A stretch of DNA of 64,000 nt, taken from positions 24,861,632 through 24,925,631 of the forward strand of contig OX465105.1 of NCBI GenBank assembly GCA_949987565.1, given 5' to 3'. This document shows positions 11,654-25,900 of this stretch, piece after piece; positions within the stretch are counted from its first letter, which is position 1; the number at the start of each line of letters is the position of its first letter. The stretch is from Luidia sarsii. Taxonomy: Eukaryota; Echinodermata; Asteroidea; Paxillosida; Luidiidae. The position numbers and the translations under genes are program-made. A model generated the notes under the pieces. It did no database searches. It was given only the letters and a program-made list of their open reading frames with translations, and was not told the DNA's origin.

Positions 11654-12774
11654 ATGAGATTTGAATCTTGGTAATTTTAGTCAGTATTAAAGCAGTTTGC
11701 AACCATTTTTGTATATCACCAAAAAAAAATAATATTAAAAACACTGCGCATAACCAGAAACAAAAACTCCCGTGATATGATTCCAGGCGAAGACCAATAA
11801 TGAGCGCACAACTGTAACTGATTGCGGATGCCTCTCCCTCTGTGTTTTTTTTTCTTTAAATGTTTACTGAAACTCTGTACATTATAGAACGATTACACAA
11901 CTTTGTGCGACTTCCTAAGATTTTGAAACCCTTTTATTAACTAAAGAAGAAATGCATTACCCTGCATCCCTATTTTGCGAATACTAAGAAACGTGTATTA
12001 AAAAGTCATTCTGAATTTCTTGACATTTGGCTGTAAGAGGGAACTGGTTTCAGGATTCTAACTTCTTCTTTTTTAAGATTCCCTTCTTTCTGGGGTTTTG
12101 TTTTTTTAAGAGGATCTTATCATTAAAAAGACATTTCCGGGTTTGAAAATTCTGATGACGAATAAAAATCAAACATCTCTTTTGGCCCACTCAGTTTCTG
12201 TGATGGAAAATATGCTTTTCCCAACTACATTCTTCCATTGCACTTTGGTTCTTGGGGAAAAAATGATATTCGTCTTGAATCAATACTTGTGAGCCACACT
12301 TGCAAATCTATTATCACTGCAGATGTATTTTTACTTTTCAAGGCTTCCTGTTTAAGTCAACCAATTCTTTTATCGATATCGGGGCAGGAGGTATGTGGGA
12401 AGGCTAACTTATTGTGTTAAACAAAATTGGGATATATTCACCTAGGGAAGTATAATGGTGAGTCGATTTAGTTTATTCACTGCAAATAAGATGTCAATAA
12501 TTGGACAGTTTTATTTGATTGCAGTTGTAATGAAGGATGATTTGGGGTTGTATTTGTTTTTAGGGTTTTTTTCCTTGTCTCCCGTTAGCCACATAGGAAT
12601 GAATGGTGTGTGATTCAATTGTTCATCTAATTATACGCATTTCAAATAAAGAATTGTATTGATTGAAATGAAATTGTTGTGCGGTCCGTGTGTTCTTGTT
12701 TCTTTATGGGGCTTCTAAGTTGGTGATAATCAAGAACTCCTTTCTTTTAATAAACAAATCTCAAAATTCAGGCG

Positions 12775-12845
12775 CCTGACGTTTCGATCCTAGCAGGACC
12801 TTTCTCAAAAGCAGAGAAAGGTCCTGCTAGGATCGATACGTCAGG
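12775..12845. repeat. Fold-back copy of the GAAACGTC motif
   Basis: Arms read cctgacgtttcgatcctag and the complement with one change (gatacgtc), around a short aaaagcaga loop. Followed by the same gagatttgcattttggtaat flank as the other copies. Confidence 0.9.
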
Positions 12846-13009
12846 CCCACGCAATTTTGAGATTTGCATTTTGGTAATTTTAGTCAGAAAGCAGTTTGCA
12901 TTATTTTGGTATATCACTTCTTTTAAACAATGTTGTAAAAGAGGAATGATTATTGGACTGGACAGAGACTTGAGACCACAGGCTTAACAAACTAGCACAC
13001 GATTAGAAC

Positions 13010-13290
13010 AAAAACAGTGGAAAGAGACATATTTAAGGATAATAAACCTAGAATTAACCCTTCAATATTATTGGCAGATAAATCACTCGGGATATGGAAA
13101 CAAACTCAAAATAAATAAATTTAACGTTAAAAATTAGAGGCATTCACAGAGGCACCCTGAATGAATTGAAACTGTACACAATGCATCAGACTCCCATCAT
13201 TTTCTTGTCGCATGCTCATATCAAATATCATTTGGAGAAAAAAAAAAGGTACTGGACAATTTTGGTTTTTGAGGTGGGGAGGGAGGGAGC
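13010..13290. repeat. ~260-bp dispersed repeat, copy 1
   Basis: Begins acaaaaacagtggaaagaga and ends in a gaggtggggagggag tract. A near-identical copy lies in the same orientation at 14857-15115, and the spacing of the two includes SINE pieces. Confidence 0.85.
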
Positions 13291-13639
13291 TAAAATTTAA
13301 CAAACTAGAACTCTTTACCTCCTGAGCTATCCAGCCCTTGCAATAGTTGCAACTGATTTTGCTGGGACTGTGTAACTATGAACTTCTCTAGATCTGCAAG
13401 GATCGCGCCAGATAAGATTTGAAGGTTTGCATGCTGGAAATGGGAGGTTTGCGGCAACACAAGAGATGAGCTCTGAAGAGGCAGTAGCTCAACGTTTTGA
13501 TAGTGTGTACTCTGCCCGTCGTCAGGAGACTGTTCACTCTACGGGCAGACGGAAATCGGTATAACGTGGGCTCTTACTGCTTTGCAGCTCGAACAAGGAA
13601 GGAAACTGATTTTTCTTTTCCAACAATCCCTGAAAAGGC

Positions 13640-13750
13640 AAAGACAACTTTGACAGGAACAGGATTTGAACCCTTACTGATTTCATTGACCAAGAGCTCT
13701 AACCACCTGAGCTATACCAACCCTTCGGTGGGGGCCTTCCTATAGTCCAC
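13640..13750 (-). repeat. tRNA-derived SINE, family 1, degenerate
   Basis: Minus strand has a box A-like tagctcaggtgg and a box B-like gggttcaaatcctg, followed by the family tail in which 'tttgact' is recognisable. Confidence 0.65.
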
Positions 13751-14629
13751 TTCCTTTCCTGGGGTGAAGGGGGGGATGCCAGTCCGAAGTCATTAACCAC
13801 AAAATGCCAAGGTGGAGGCCCAGCATAACTGAGGCCTGAATTATTTCTTGTCAGAAAGTTGTGTCTAGCATACGAAAAGTCTATTGCATAGCAACAATAC
13901 ATACCGTAACCTGGCAATAGACACAGCTTTTCCTATCAAACCCATCACAATCCACAGAAGAAATTAGGGGGGGGGGGAAACCACATAAGAAAACATAGAA
14001 ACTGTCCAAAAAATACACACAAACAACAACACAGTGATCTAGGTATTTTTGTATATATATTTTTTTTAATAAGCATCGAACATTCATAGCAGAGGAGTTT
14101 GCTTTTTACATGGTGAGTTCTAGACTTTCTGTTTACGCTCAAAAGTCAACCACAACTTGGATTCATATACATCTTAATTCTGGCAAAAAAGGTCATTATG
14201 AGGAGTGTCTGGTGAACGATTTTGCTTTCGGAGAATCTGTGGATTGATTTCAGACGGCGGTTGAGAAGCTGCTTCTGATACAAAGACTCGGACAGAGAGC
14301 AAACTCGAGATATAACTTTGAATTCTGACAGTTGCTCACCCGTTAAGTACCGGCATTTCCAAACTTCCATCGACTTAAATAATTATAGGTCTAATACCTC
14401 ATGCGCTAATACCCAAGATGAACGTCAACCCTAGGGGGCACGTTCTGGCGGTCACAACCAAAAATCTTATGCCACTGAGATTTTTCCTATTAATTTCACC
14501 TTGTTTTGCAGTGACTACGGTTGATGAAGAGCACAATTATTTTTCTCACAGCACGGAGCCAAAAAAAGGCGCCAAACCAATGCTTCGTTGTGACCACCAA
14601 AAAGGTACCCCTGCAATGCATATGCAAAG

Positions 14630-14765
14630 TGACTACCCACGATGCATCATTATACCCACAATGCATCTGTAAGGTAACTACCCATGATGCATCATTATAC
14701 CCACAATGCATCTGCAAGGTGACAACCCACAAAGCATCATTATACCCACAATGCATCTGCAAGGT
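14630..14765 (+). repeat. 45-bp tandem repeat, ~3 copies
   Basis: Units share cccacaatgcatctgcaagg and tacccacgatgcatcatta; the last copy ends at a poly-C run. Confidence 0.9.
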
Positions 14766-14856
14766 TAGGCCCCCCCCCCATAGAGATTAGATTGAGCTAA
14801 AAAAAATCACCACAAATCATAAGATCACTTTGAAACATACACACAATTACAACAAA

Positions 14857-15115
14857 AACAGTGGAAAGAAACATATTTAAGGATAATAAACCGAGAATTA
14901 ACCCTTCAATATTATTGGCAGATAAATCACTCAGGATATGGAAAAAAAACTCAACATCAAAATAAATAAACTTAACGTAAAAATTAAAGGCATTCACAGA
15001 GGCACCCTGAATGAATTGAAACTGTACACAATGCATCAGACTCCCATCATTTTCTTGTCACATGCTCATATCAATTTTGGTTTTTGAGGTGGGGAGGGAG
15101 GGAGGGAGGGAGGTA
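14857..15115. repeat. ~260-bp dispersed repeat, copy 2
   Basis: Matches 13010-13290 with few differences, ending in an expanded (ggga)n tract. No TIRs or coding capacity recognised. Confidence 0.85.
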
Positions 15116-18100
15116 AAATTTCATTCAGACTCTGGTTACTTTTCCCCCCATAACGGGTCAGTTCGACAAAACCATGAAAGAAGTTCCTGCCATTATTTTG
15201 TGTTCACCTTTTCTCAATTGAAGATAGATTTTGGGCATTAGGGCCAACCGTGTTGAGGACACGGGACCAAGGCTGTGCATATTCTGAGAGAAAAAACGAG
15301 AGAGAGACATGCGGAAAGTGGGCCGCTGTGAAAGTTTCTCTTCGCAAATGACTGCATGCCCAGGCGTGATTGGCTGTGAGTTGCTATGGCAACTGCCCAC
15401 ATATGCTCAGAGGGAGCAGAATGGACAAAATCTGAACCTAATTCGTTCAGCGTCTAAATTGGCCTTAATAGTCATGCTTTTTCCATTTTACACAACTAAT
15501 TTTTTTCTAGGAATTATTTTTTAACAAAATGTACATCTGTGGTGTGGCTGCGGTTTAAGTCTGCCAAAATATGCCAGAAAATAGTTGATAGGACCAACTT
15601 GTTACCCCCTTGGCAATTGCATGCGTACTGAAAGACCCTGCAAACTCAAACACAATCCAACCTCCATCTTCCCATGTTCGTTCTGTCAAAATCCCTGCAA
15701 CTAAGTTCCTAACAGTCTGTAAAGAGCCACAGGATTTCTTGGCTTTGAAAAAAAAAAGGGCTAGGGAAAAACAACAAGGTTTTAATCCGATACTGGTCTG
15801 ACATCGTTTGGAATCATATGATATAGTGACGCTCTTGCGACTACGTTTGTTTCACCAGAAGGCTAGCATTTGGTCATTTTTTTTCAGATACCACTGCACT
15901 TGCCAACTTAAAATGGTTGCTATGGATGCCGCCATCTTGGAAAAATATGGAAATATCTACCTACTTGTCTCAATTACACAGCACTACCAAATTCATGTGC
16001 CAATTCGCTCCCAACTAAAAAAAAAGCCTTTATAAAATGAAATAAAGGCTCGATTGCACACACATATTGGGTAAAACCATGGTCAAACTCACCATCGAGG
16101 GGAAGGCAAGATGTAGACTATTTCTGACGGGTGACTTTTTGAAGCTGGCAGGCTGATTTTCAGCCCAAACACTTAGAAACATTGTATTAAGCATACATAT
16201 AACACATCATATGCCCAGTTGCATAGTGCTTCTTACATGTATGTACACTGATACAAATTAGGGTCAAGTGTGCAATTCTGTAAACCGGTACTCACTTTTA
16301 CTTAGCTGGCGACCAGTGGTGAAAAATGGGATTTGGAAGTGGTTAATAAGCTAAAGCAGGGTACCATCTGCTACCATGTGGCTTTTGGTTGGTAACCTAC
16401 CACTTGTGTGTACAAGCACATTAGGTTTTCTTTCACATGTGCATGTGAGGCCACATTATTGTCATTTTTGTCAGCACTGTTTTTAGTAGCAGCACTTGGT
16501 CACCTATGCCTTTGCACAACCTATAGAGGGCGCTCTTCAAGCACCATTAGCAAAGCTTTTAAGAAGGGCGAGTAGTGTGGCAGGAATGGGGATTAGGTAT
16601 GGATTTTGTTTTCCTTCAGAAATGTAAGTAACGATAGGAGCATCACGCTCAGCCGTGTTCAGAGGTTGCCAATTTTTCTCTGAAGTTTTATAAAAGTTGT
16701 AGTAAGAGCGCCCTCACTTGGTGGAAGCAGGCCAGTGAAAGGGCTACATCTCCCAGACAGCACACCTAACGAGAAACATCAGGGAATTCAATTATTCTTT
16801 CTCTTTTGGAATATTAAGCTTCCATCCCATCATAACATTGGCTCTCGGACCTAATAAATAAGCCTTACATAGACGGACATAGTTTAGTGATGATTGAAAT
16901 TGTTTGCTTTTTAATAAGATTTTTTTTTTTTATTTCGCTACATGTAACACCAGCTGGTCACTATGAGCCTACAGATTCCATAACTTTGTCAATACACAAC
17001 ACTACCATTCTTATCTATAACTACCATAAATTTCTTAGGTTTCTGTACAGTTCTGCTCTGTTGTTTTCTTAATGTCCTCGTTAACAGCATACTTTTGTAT
17101 ATTTATACATGACGAACACATACTTGGCATACCAACCATGGCTGTGTTACAAGTATCATCATAATTATTATTTTACACAGAAACTTGACCAAGTTTCAAG
17201 CCTACATACATACACTAGCCACTGAAACACCCTCATTTTACAATTATTTTAAATAATTTTATCTTCGGTTTTTTTGAGTGTTTTTTTTTTTCAGAGAGAG
17301 GGGCGGACAACTTCATTTTCAGAGATTTCTTAAGAGCAATTAAGAATGGTCGTTTTGAAATTCTAGAATCCTGTCTTTCCAGTATGATTATCACAAATTT
17401 ATTTGAGAGCAGATCAGAGTGAAATTCCCTGCCTAAAGTAGCCGGTTTCTGCGATGAACGTTGCTCACTTGGTGGCTCTTGTTTCTGCATTTGTCGTATT
17501 TTCTTAATCACACACTTTCTGCAAAAAAATCTCTATCGGCTACGGCTACCGAAGAGCTTCGGCTGTTCGAAAAGCCAAACTGGTGACGCTGCGACCGAAA
17601 ATTTCAAAACAACAACTCTCTGCTGCCAACGGATGGCTGAGTTTGAAATTAAACAACAGAGAGGGAAAAAATAAACGCTACGGTGTCTGAAATGGATCAA
17701 AAAACACCCGTCCACTGTTTGTTCAGCATCCAACCAAAATGTACATGTTATCGTAGGTAATATTAGATAAATACGTCACTCGACCCTTCACATTTGCATA
17801 AATGCATCTTTAATAATAAAGAGTATATACTGGTAATGCTTCTCAGTGAGAGAGAGACAAACACGACACTCATGCGATGCTTAAGCTCTGACACCAGCAA
17901 GGACCGAGGAAAAACCTTTTAAGTGCATATATTCCATGAATGGAAAGAAATGGTGGTTGGAAAACAAAATAATAAATAAAATTAAAAAAGGGCTGGTCAC
18001 ATCCCAGGCTAATACGAAGTCACCTCGGATTGCTGGCTCGTCAAATATCAGACATTTCCTGTTAAGTCACATCAAGAAGTGCATATCTTTCCTCTTTTTT

Positions 18101-18139
18101 TCTTTTTTTTAATTACATCACTTTTTTGAAAAAATGGCA

Positions 18140-18290
18140 AAGTAAACTTTGACTGGATCCGAGACCCTGTCTTGCCTACTCACGCTTTTACCACTGGTAC
18201 GCAAAACATAAGGTCTCGAGTTCAATTCCCCCGATCCAGTCCATGTTTTCTTTGCCAATTGTTTTTCAAAAATTCTTTAAAAAGTTTCCT
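18140..18290 (+). repeat. tRNA-derived SINE, family 1
   Basis: Box B-like gagttcaattcccccgatcc followed by the family tail tttctttgccaatt. Box A is degenerate. Confidence 0.6.
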
Positions 18291-19750
18291 GTCAGTTTTG
18301 TGTCCTTTTACCGACTTGAATGACATCGGTGTTCAAATTTTTTGGGGGTTGAAATGTTCGACGCCGGAGCGATCATCCAGCTGTTCTTGATTTTGGCTAG
18401 ACTCAGCGGACGGTCACTGCTGACAGCTGAAGCAATGAAGCAGACATCGCTTCTCCATTCGATTTACTCTTCTTCTTTTTCCCACTTCTGAATTTACAAA
18501 TTCCGAGAGATCATCCAATTCTTGGTTTTGGGTTTGGATTTGTCGAGCGAGCAAAGCTGAAAGTTGGAGCATCGAAGGAGACATTATAGAATGTTCCGAT
18601 CAGACAAAGCCCTGTATAACTACACGTAGGACTACTTTGATGGTTTACTAGAAATAAAAACCAACCCCCCAAAAAAACCCCAGCGCCCGAATGGAAGAGT
18701 GCGCTTCTACAGAACAGTGGCGGCATTTTTCCCCCCAGACACGGTTAAGGTTCTATTAGGAGCACTCGTTCTTTAAAGCACGGCGGTTAGACACTGAGAT
18801 TAAAGGGTTCCACAAATAGCCAGCCATGCTTGCTGGACACACAATAGCAACATGCAGCAATAGCCTGGTGCACTTTTTGTAGACAGGGGGGGGGGAGGGG
18901 CACACACTGTCATCGCTTACAATTAGTAATTCAGTTAATTTTTACAGTACCTTAATTTTTTTTTTTTTCGGCGGCTGACAGGTTTTCCCATAACATCCAT
19001 CGCAATAATTGGACAATGCAATCCTCTGAACTATTTCCTTTTATTTTCTACTTACCGGTATTCATTTCGGGGGTTTTTTATGTTTGGGAGGTGGCTGTAT
19101 TTGCATTCGATCTGGCCAAGTACGGATGTCTGACCAATTAGGAAGTCTCAACTGTTCTTAGTGCACTACGTTGTTTTTTGTTGTTGTATGGTTCGGTACC
19201 TGCTTTGGTGGACTGCTTAACAGACCCAACTAACATGGGAATGTTCCACTCCAACCAAGAGGGGGAAGGGTGGGGAGGAGGGGCAGTTCCAGTACGAGAC
19301 TATTTATAACCCAAGCACCAATTCTTAATGCCTGCAATGCCAGGCCCATCAAACCCTCCTTCCTCCCCCCCCCAAAAAAAATTAAAAAATTCCTGGTTAG
19401 AATGGAACCTCCCAACACAGACGTGAGCCCAGTTCCATATCGCCGCTTATTAAGTGTGAAAATCTGCAGAAAAACTCTTCCTCATGTTAAGCAGGATTAC
19501 AAAGTGAAGTTTGGGTTGGCAAGGTGAACCTTAAAATCGTGACTTTTTGAGACAATTTGGGCGCTTATAGAGCAGCCCTACGAAAATGGCCCCAGAGACC
19601 TCTCTGCTGCGAAATAACCAGACAACACCATTCTGGAACGCCACTGCCATTTACAGCTGCAAGACACACATCCAACGAACCCCCCCCCCTTCTACACCCA
19701 AAAGTGCGCCCTCTATTGATTAGTTTAATACATTTGTTTTTTTTGTTTTT

Positions 19751-19756
19751 TTTATT
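19751..19756 (-). terminator. Candidate LIS1 polyadenylation signal
   Basis: TTTATT on the plus strand (AATAAA on the transcribed strand), 108 bp beyond the LIS1 stop codon. Confidence 0.45.
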
Positions 19757-19863
19757 CTCGATTGTTTTCTGCCACTGTTTAACCCGTTGCGACCTCGAGC
19801 CGAGGGTTGGACCAGTGGGTGGATTGAAGTGAGGGATGGATACAGCAACTGCTCCGGAGTTCA

Positions 19864-19937
19864 TTAGCGGCAATCCCACACCTTGATGGAGAGATCCACA
19901 CTCCCACTGATGACCACGGGTAAAGTTTTGTGGAAAT
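19864..19937 (-). CDS. PAFAH1B1: LIS1 last coding exon (WD40 blade 7)
   Basis: Acceptor ttcgtcag/ATTTCC. Encodes (D)[18 protein letters not shown] and VWDCR with TAA at 19864-19866, matching vertebrate [20 protein letters not shown]. Confidence 0.95.
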
Positions 19938-22900
19938 CTGACGAAGGAAAGCAAGAACGGCAACAGATTACTATCATGGTCAAACAAATCCGGGAAAACA
20001 ATTATGAAAAATAGAGGAAAATGAAAAATTATGTAAATTAGAGTAAAATGAGAAAAAACTGAGTGCAAACCCCTCCTCGCAGGACCTTTCTCAAGAAAGG
20101 TTCTGCTGGGATCAAAACATCAGGCTCGCCTGATACGCAACTACCAGAGTCGACTACTCTACCAACAGGATGCCTTCGAGAAAGATCCCGCTCGGATCGC
20201 AATGGGACCACCGTGCCAGGGGACCTCTCGAGGGGACGCTTTCTCGCCGAGAAAGGAAAGGAGGAGACGGAAGCAGGCGGGAGATTCCAGCACACTCACC
20301 GAGCGAGGTGACAAAGTGACTGTGAGCGTTGAGCGTCTTCAGACAGCGCCTGTTCTTGTAGTCCCAGACCCTGATGGTCTTGTCGTCTGACGCGCTCAGG
20401 ATGTACTTGCCTCCGGGATGGAAGAGGACGCCTCGCACCCAGTTATCGTGACCGGTCTGTCAAAAGAAGACAGCAATCAACTCAACAATGAGGGCGGGTT
20501 TTGGGTTTGTTTTTTTCGCTCTTCCCAATTTGCAGTGACCAACATAGACATATATAACGTATAGGCGGTCAACGTCTATTAGAAATGACGTCAGGATACT
20601 GTAATGCTACATTAGACCTGACTTTTGTCAAAGTATGGGCGGAAGTAAAGAGCACTGCCACCATACACATATATAACCTATAGACGGTCAACGTCTATTA
20701 GAAATGACGTCAGGATACTGTAATGCCACCAGGGACCCGACTATGGGCAGAGGTAAAGACATGTGTATTCATTTGTCCTGTTGCGCATTCAATGCCCTGG
20801 ATTCTATGACAACACGGCGATGCTCACGACGCAGTTCTTCTATATACCTGCATGGGCTGTGCTCTATACTTCTGCCCATACTGGTTTTTTTTTTAACCCA
20901 CCCGTAAAGGTAGTCCTTACACCAAGGCCTTTGAGAGAGGTCCTGCTCAGAGGAAAACCCCAGGTTTATAATTTGGAAGTGAATGTCAAAAGGCTCGCTT
21001 ATTTATTGGGCTCCGGATTTCGATTTGGAAGTGAATGTCAACAAAACTGAGCCAAGGTGTTTTGCCAGAGTTTTCAACCCCCCCCCCACTCCAAAAAAAA
21101 AAAGTTTGGTCTTATTCCTAGCCCCGGGAATCTTGCCATCCCCTTTCTCACCAGTGTCATGATGCAGTAGTCCGCACTGACGTCCCAGATTTTGATGCTC
21201 TTGTCTCGCGAGCCAGATACCAGGAAGGGGCCCGACCTCTGGTTCTTCTTTGTCTGCCGAGGGGGGGGGGGGGGGGGAGAGGAGGAAGAGGGAGGAAAAC
21301 GAACCACACCAAACGCACAGAGGTTAACAATGATATTCATAACAGGATTTGTAGAGCCCCCATTTCATCAAGATGTCGCTAAGTCGGTAAGCAGTGGAAG
21401 ATAATCAGAAGCACGGACGTATCAAAGTGGCTTACCTCTGCACCGATAGCTTCGTTGATGGTGGGATGGGCGCACTCTGGTGCCCAGCTGATGCATTCCA
21501 CCACATGGTCGTGCTCCCTCAGCTCCAGTTTGCACTCCTTGGTGGCAACCACCCAGACGCGTACAGTCTGCCAAACGAAAAAAAAGGCACGAACAGCCGG
21601 GCCCAAAACAAAAGTCTCTTGGTAAGTCTCTTTCCGTGATCTTTCACCTCTGCGACCCGCGTTTGAAAACTTACATTAAAAAAAACCGCGCGAGTGGAAG
21701 ACTTTGGGTCGGTGGTGATTTGGGAAGGGGAGTTGGGTTGGGAGGGGAGGGAAGGCCTGGCATTACCTGGTCATTGGAAGCACTTGCTAGCAGGGACCCA
21801 TCGTAGTTCACTTTGACCATGCGCACCCATTCTCGATGGCCCTCGAATGTCTTTGTACAGTAACTGTGACGAACAGACAGACAGACAGAGAGAAAGAGAA
21901 AAAAAATGAACAAAAAATCATCAGATCAATGCACATAAAGACATTCAAGAGTGAAAACTCATTTCCCAATCTTGGTACAATAAATCAGTATTGAAAGATT
22001 TCTCAGAGGAAGATCAGCGTAAGTTTCCATTACAGAAGCCACCCCTCCCTGCGTAAGGGATTCTAGTCTACTATTTCTAATGGCTCGTATTTCAAAGTCT
22101 TAACCACTTGACCACCGAGCCGATCAAAGTCATGTGGCGGATTCAAATATATATAGCGGCGGTTACGGCATTGCATCATAGATGAGACGGACTCGAAAGC
22201 AGGAGTCGCAGGTTCGAATCCCGCCCAAACTGCATGTTGATTTTTTTTGTTCAACAGGCAAATGGGCAAAGCTCTGTGTGCAGTGCTTATTACATCGAAT
22301 GGCCCAAGCCTTCATTGAATTACATCTTATCATATCTACAAAGGAACTCCACAGTTTGCAATTTGCCCACATTCACAGTTTGGGCTTGTTGTTGGCGGTA
22401 TATCGTATTTTCTTAGGGTGGGGCCCCTGGTAACGGCCCATGCGAGGAGGCAGGACATCGGCTGAGGGAAGGGGGGAGGCGGGGACGACTCACCCAGTGG
22501 CCACCTCCCACATTTTGATGGTCTTGTCCCGCGAGCCGGACAGGACGTAGTCACCGGTGGGCGTGAAGCAGACGGAGGAGATGTTGTGGTCGTGGCCGTG
22601 CATGGTCTTGACGCACTCAAACACGGTGAAGTCCCAGAGTTTGACTGTCATGTCAGCCGAGCACGATGCTGTCAAACCGCAGCAGGAAATGAAACAGAAT
22701 ACATAATAACAAAAAATCATGAATAACAGAAAGGAGGAATGAGAACTCGAATGCATCAGCCGACTAAAGGAGCTTGAACTAAAGCAAGGGAAGGCACAAT
22801 CCAAGTGCCGGGCATACCTAGTAGTTTTCCTGTGTGGTCGAAGCATATATCCTGTACAATGTCCGTGTGACCTTTCAAGGTTCGCTCGAAATCTCCCGCT

Positions 22901-25900
22901 TCGTAGTCCCAAACCTGAGCAGAAAAAAAAAAAAAAAAAACCGAAAGGGAAAAACAAATTGAAAAGCATTCAACAATCTCAAAGCAGTTACTGTATTCAG
23001 ACTGGCGCCCCCACCCCGGCAAAGACTAGTTGACTATTTGGGAGGCCACCATCTAAGGGCTGGATAGCTCAGATGGAAGAGAACTGGTACGCTAATCCAG
23101 AGGTCTCTGGTTCAAGTCCCAGTCCAGTCAAAGTTTTCTTTGCCAATTTTTCAAATATCTGATGATTGTCATTCATTAAATTGATTAATTCTTTCAATTG
23201 TCATTACTTTATTTTCCCAGATAATAAAAACAAACCAAAATCCATCCAGACTCACGTAAAAAGTCCATAAAAATGCTATTTATCACATTCGCATTTGACT
23301 TCAGCAATTGACAGCGACGACATCCGGTCTTAGCAGCCCACAAACAACTCTGTCTAGTCAAGCGGGACCCGACTAGCACACGCCCCGAGTCCTTGGCTCA
23401 GTCGCGCGTGACGGGAGACAGGAAACCAGACCCATTGTGGCAAACATCTCACTGGCGTCCACGCATGAATGAACCAAATAACCTCAGTGCATGCACAAAG
23501 AATGCTTGAAATCATCACGAGGAAAAACATTACAACAGTCGTGTGGAAAAAAAAGCCACGACAAAAAGATACATGTAAATCGATGGGCATTTTGTTTTTG
23601 TTTGTTTTTAGAAACACCAAATGCCCAAATCTAAAAAAAATACGGGGGGGGGGGGCAATATTTTGATTCTGTCTTTGTCTTAGCAGGAATATTCTGACAC
23701 TTGTCGGTTTACCTTTTTCAAGTGGCTTTATTTGTTGTTGCAATGACGTCTTATCCTCGTCTTCATGACCTCAAACATTGCATGTGCACGCACTGTGCAC
23801 AGTGGTTTAAGACCCAGACATTTTTCCCAGGTTTTTAGCCCGTATTTTTGGTCATGCTTTCTTCTGACATTGTTGGACATCTGATCAAAAGTGAAAAAAA
23901 TCCATTTTGATGCCTAAATCACTTTGAAATTGTCATGTTATCATCGAGACCCTTATTTTGTTAGTTAAAATCTTACTTCGGCTACAAAAAATGTTAGGTG
24001 TTGCAATGTCCCCCCCAAATTTTTTTCAATTCTAATAAACCATTTTTCTCATTTAGACATTGTTACTTTTTCACTTTATGTATAATTTAGTTTGCAGAGT
24101 ATCGCCAAAGATTTGTGAAATACGCGTAAATTTAATGAGTTTATGGCGAGTTTTAAGGGAAAATGGGAAAAAACAATACGTTGCGTATTTTCTCAATCGG
24201 CCACTAACGGCCAAGGTATTTTGTATATTTTTCCTTATAAAATGATAAAGCAACTACTTGGGAATGAAACTAAAATAGCGCAAAAATCCCGCAAAGTCAT
24301 CTTCGTTCTAAAAATCGGTCATTTTGCACCGACCTCACGACCAGAAAACGTGCTTCGCTGCGAGAAAAAGGGCGCCCTCTATTGACGAAATCCTTCCTTT
24401 CGTACATGTATAAACAACGTGCGTAGCACAAGACAGTCGCGAAGTGTATTCAAATTGCTGCATTGAAGACGTTAAACTTAAAGTTTCGAGAAAAGCAAAG
24501 TCCAGGTGAGTTTTAGATCAATAGATGTCATGCTGTACTGATAATAGCTTATGGATTAACTGCAGAATACTGCACTTTATATTATTTATATATTTATATA
24601 CATCCCACTGTCTGTGAAACGTGTACAGTCAGTCAAGTCATTGTCTATTGTGTGCGAGTACAGTCAGTCAAGCACAACATCGTGTGGGAGAGGCGAGTGG
24701 CGGGGTATTCTGCAGTAGTGCCGTAGCTTAATTCTTTCCAAGAGGAATAGCTTAACTCAATAATACAACTTATAATTATTTGCATGGTTCGAGACATGTA
24801 GCACTGTGGGACAAGATTGTTTGTTTTTTTCATATCGCAAGGGGGGGGGGATGCATTATTAGTTTAATAACAAATACCTATCCAAGAGTAAAGCACGGCC
24901 ATCTCAAACCTTTCTTTTCACTTTTTCATTTACTATTTAGCCACAATGGCCCAAGCTGAAAACAAAGGTCCGTCAAAGCGTGAAGTCTTTGAGAAGTATC
25001 TTAAAGGAAAGCGAGGGCACCCTGCTAATACCGGCTTCACGAATGTTGCCAGGGAAATCATAAGTGATTATAGCTTATCTGGGCCACAGTGTACCGAGGA
25101 GAAAATAACGCGTCGCATCAGAAAATTGGACATTGATGTGAAGAAAATGAAAAAATCACTAAAGCGACCGTCAGGAAAAGCCAAATTTGATGAGCTCCTG
25201 GAAGAACCGTTTGTTGTCGTTGAAGAATATTCTACCGGGCTACCAGACACATCTTCACTGACTGTGTTGGATGCACTTAATGTTTCATCTGTAACAGTTG
25301 GCTCACAAGTTGATATTGAAGAACTTGAAACGGAGTGTGAACACACGACAGTTCCTCTTGATGAATTAGGCAGACGTCAGCAGTTCCGTCGAACAAATGC
25401 TCTGCTGGAAGAACTGCGACAAGAGGCTGACGACAACGGTGTTTCTCCAACACAACTCTTGGGTTTTCTTCTTCACAAAGAAAACTATGTGAGAAATCGT
25501 AAAATTGCAGATGTTGGAATGAAATTGTTTAATAACACACCGGTTGTTAATGAGTTACCTGAAGACAAGGGACTTTACTTTCTATCAACATACAACCTGG
25601 GAAGAACCGCTTATACAAACATGAGGAGAGACCTGAAACAATATGTTACATTTCCTGCTCACTATAAATTAATGGGAAAAAAACGTGAAATAACACCGGA
25701 TCTGAATCGTTACAGCATGGGCGACTACGAAGGTGTAACAGCTTCCTTAAAACAATCGTGCAGTCTGCATATGCAACGATTCATTGAGGCTCATCAACCG
25801 ATAATTGAATCAGCAGGACACTACATAGTGAAATGTAAAGATGGCTTGGATGGCTCGGGTCGTCATGCCATTTATCACCAGACGGCTCAGACTCGGACAT

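Larger units (their letters stand above)
5945..19863. other. Intergenic region between the CLUH and LIS1 3' ends
   Basis: About 13.9 kb with no convincing host gene on either strand; open frames are short and match nothing I recognise. It holds the CLUH 3' UTR, minisatellites, fold-back elements, SINE pieces and a duplicated ~260-bp repeat, most listed separately. The stretches 6640-7580, 7850-11100, 11700-12640, 15120-18120 and 18290-19740 show only AT-rich non-coding sequence to my eye. Confidence 0.7.

Noticed and set aside
23056..23130. Functional tRNA gene
   Set aside because: Boxes A and B are good, but the acceptor and anticodon stems do not pair properly and the unit has SINE head and tail sequences shared with many copies.
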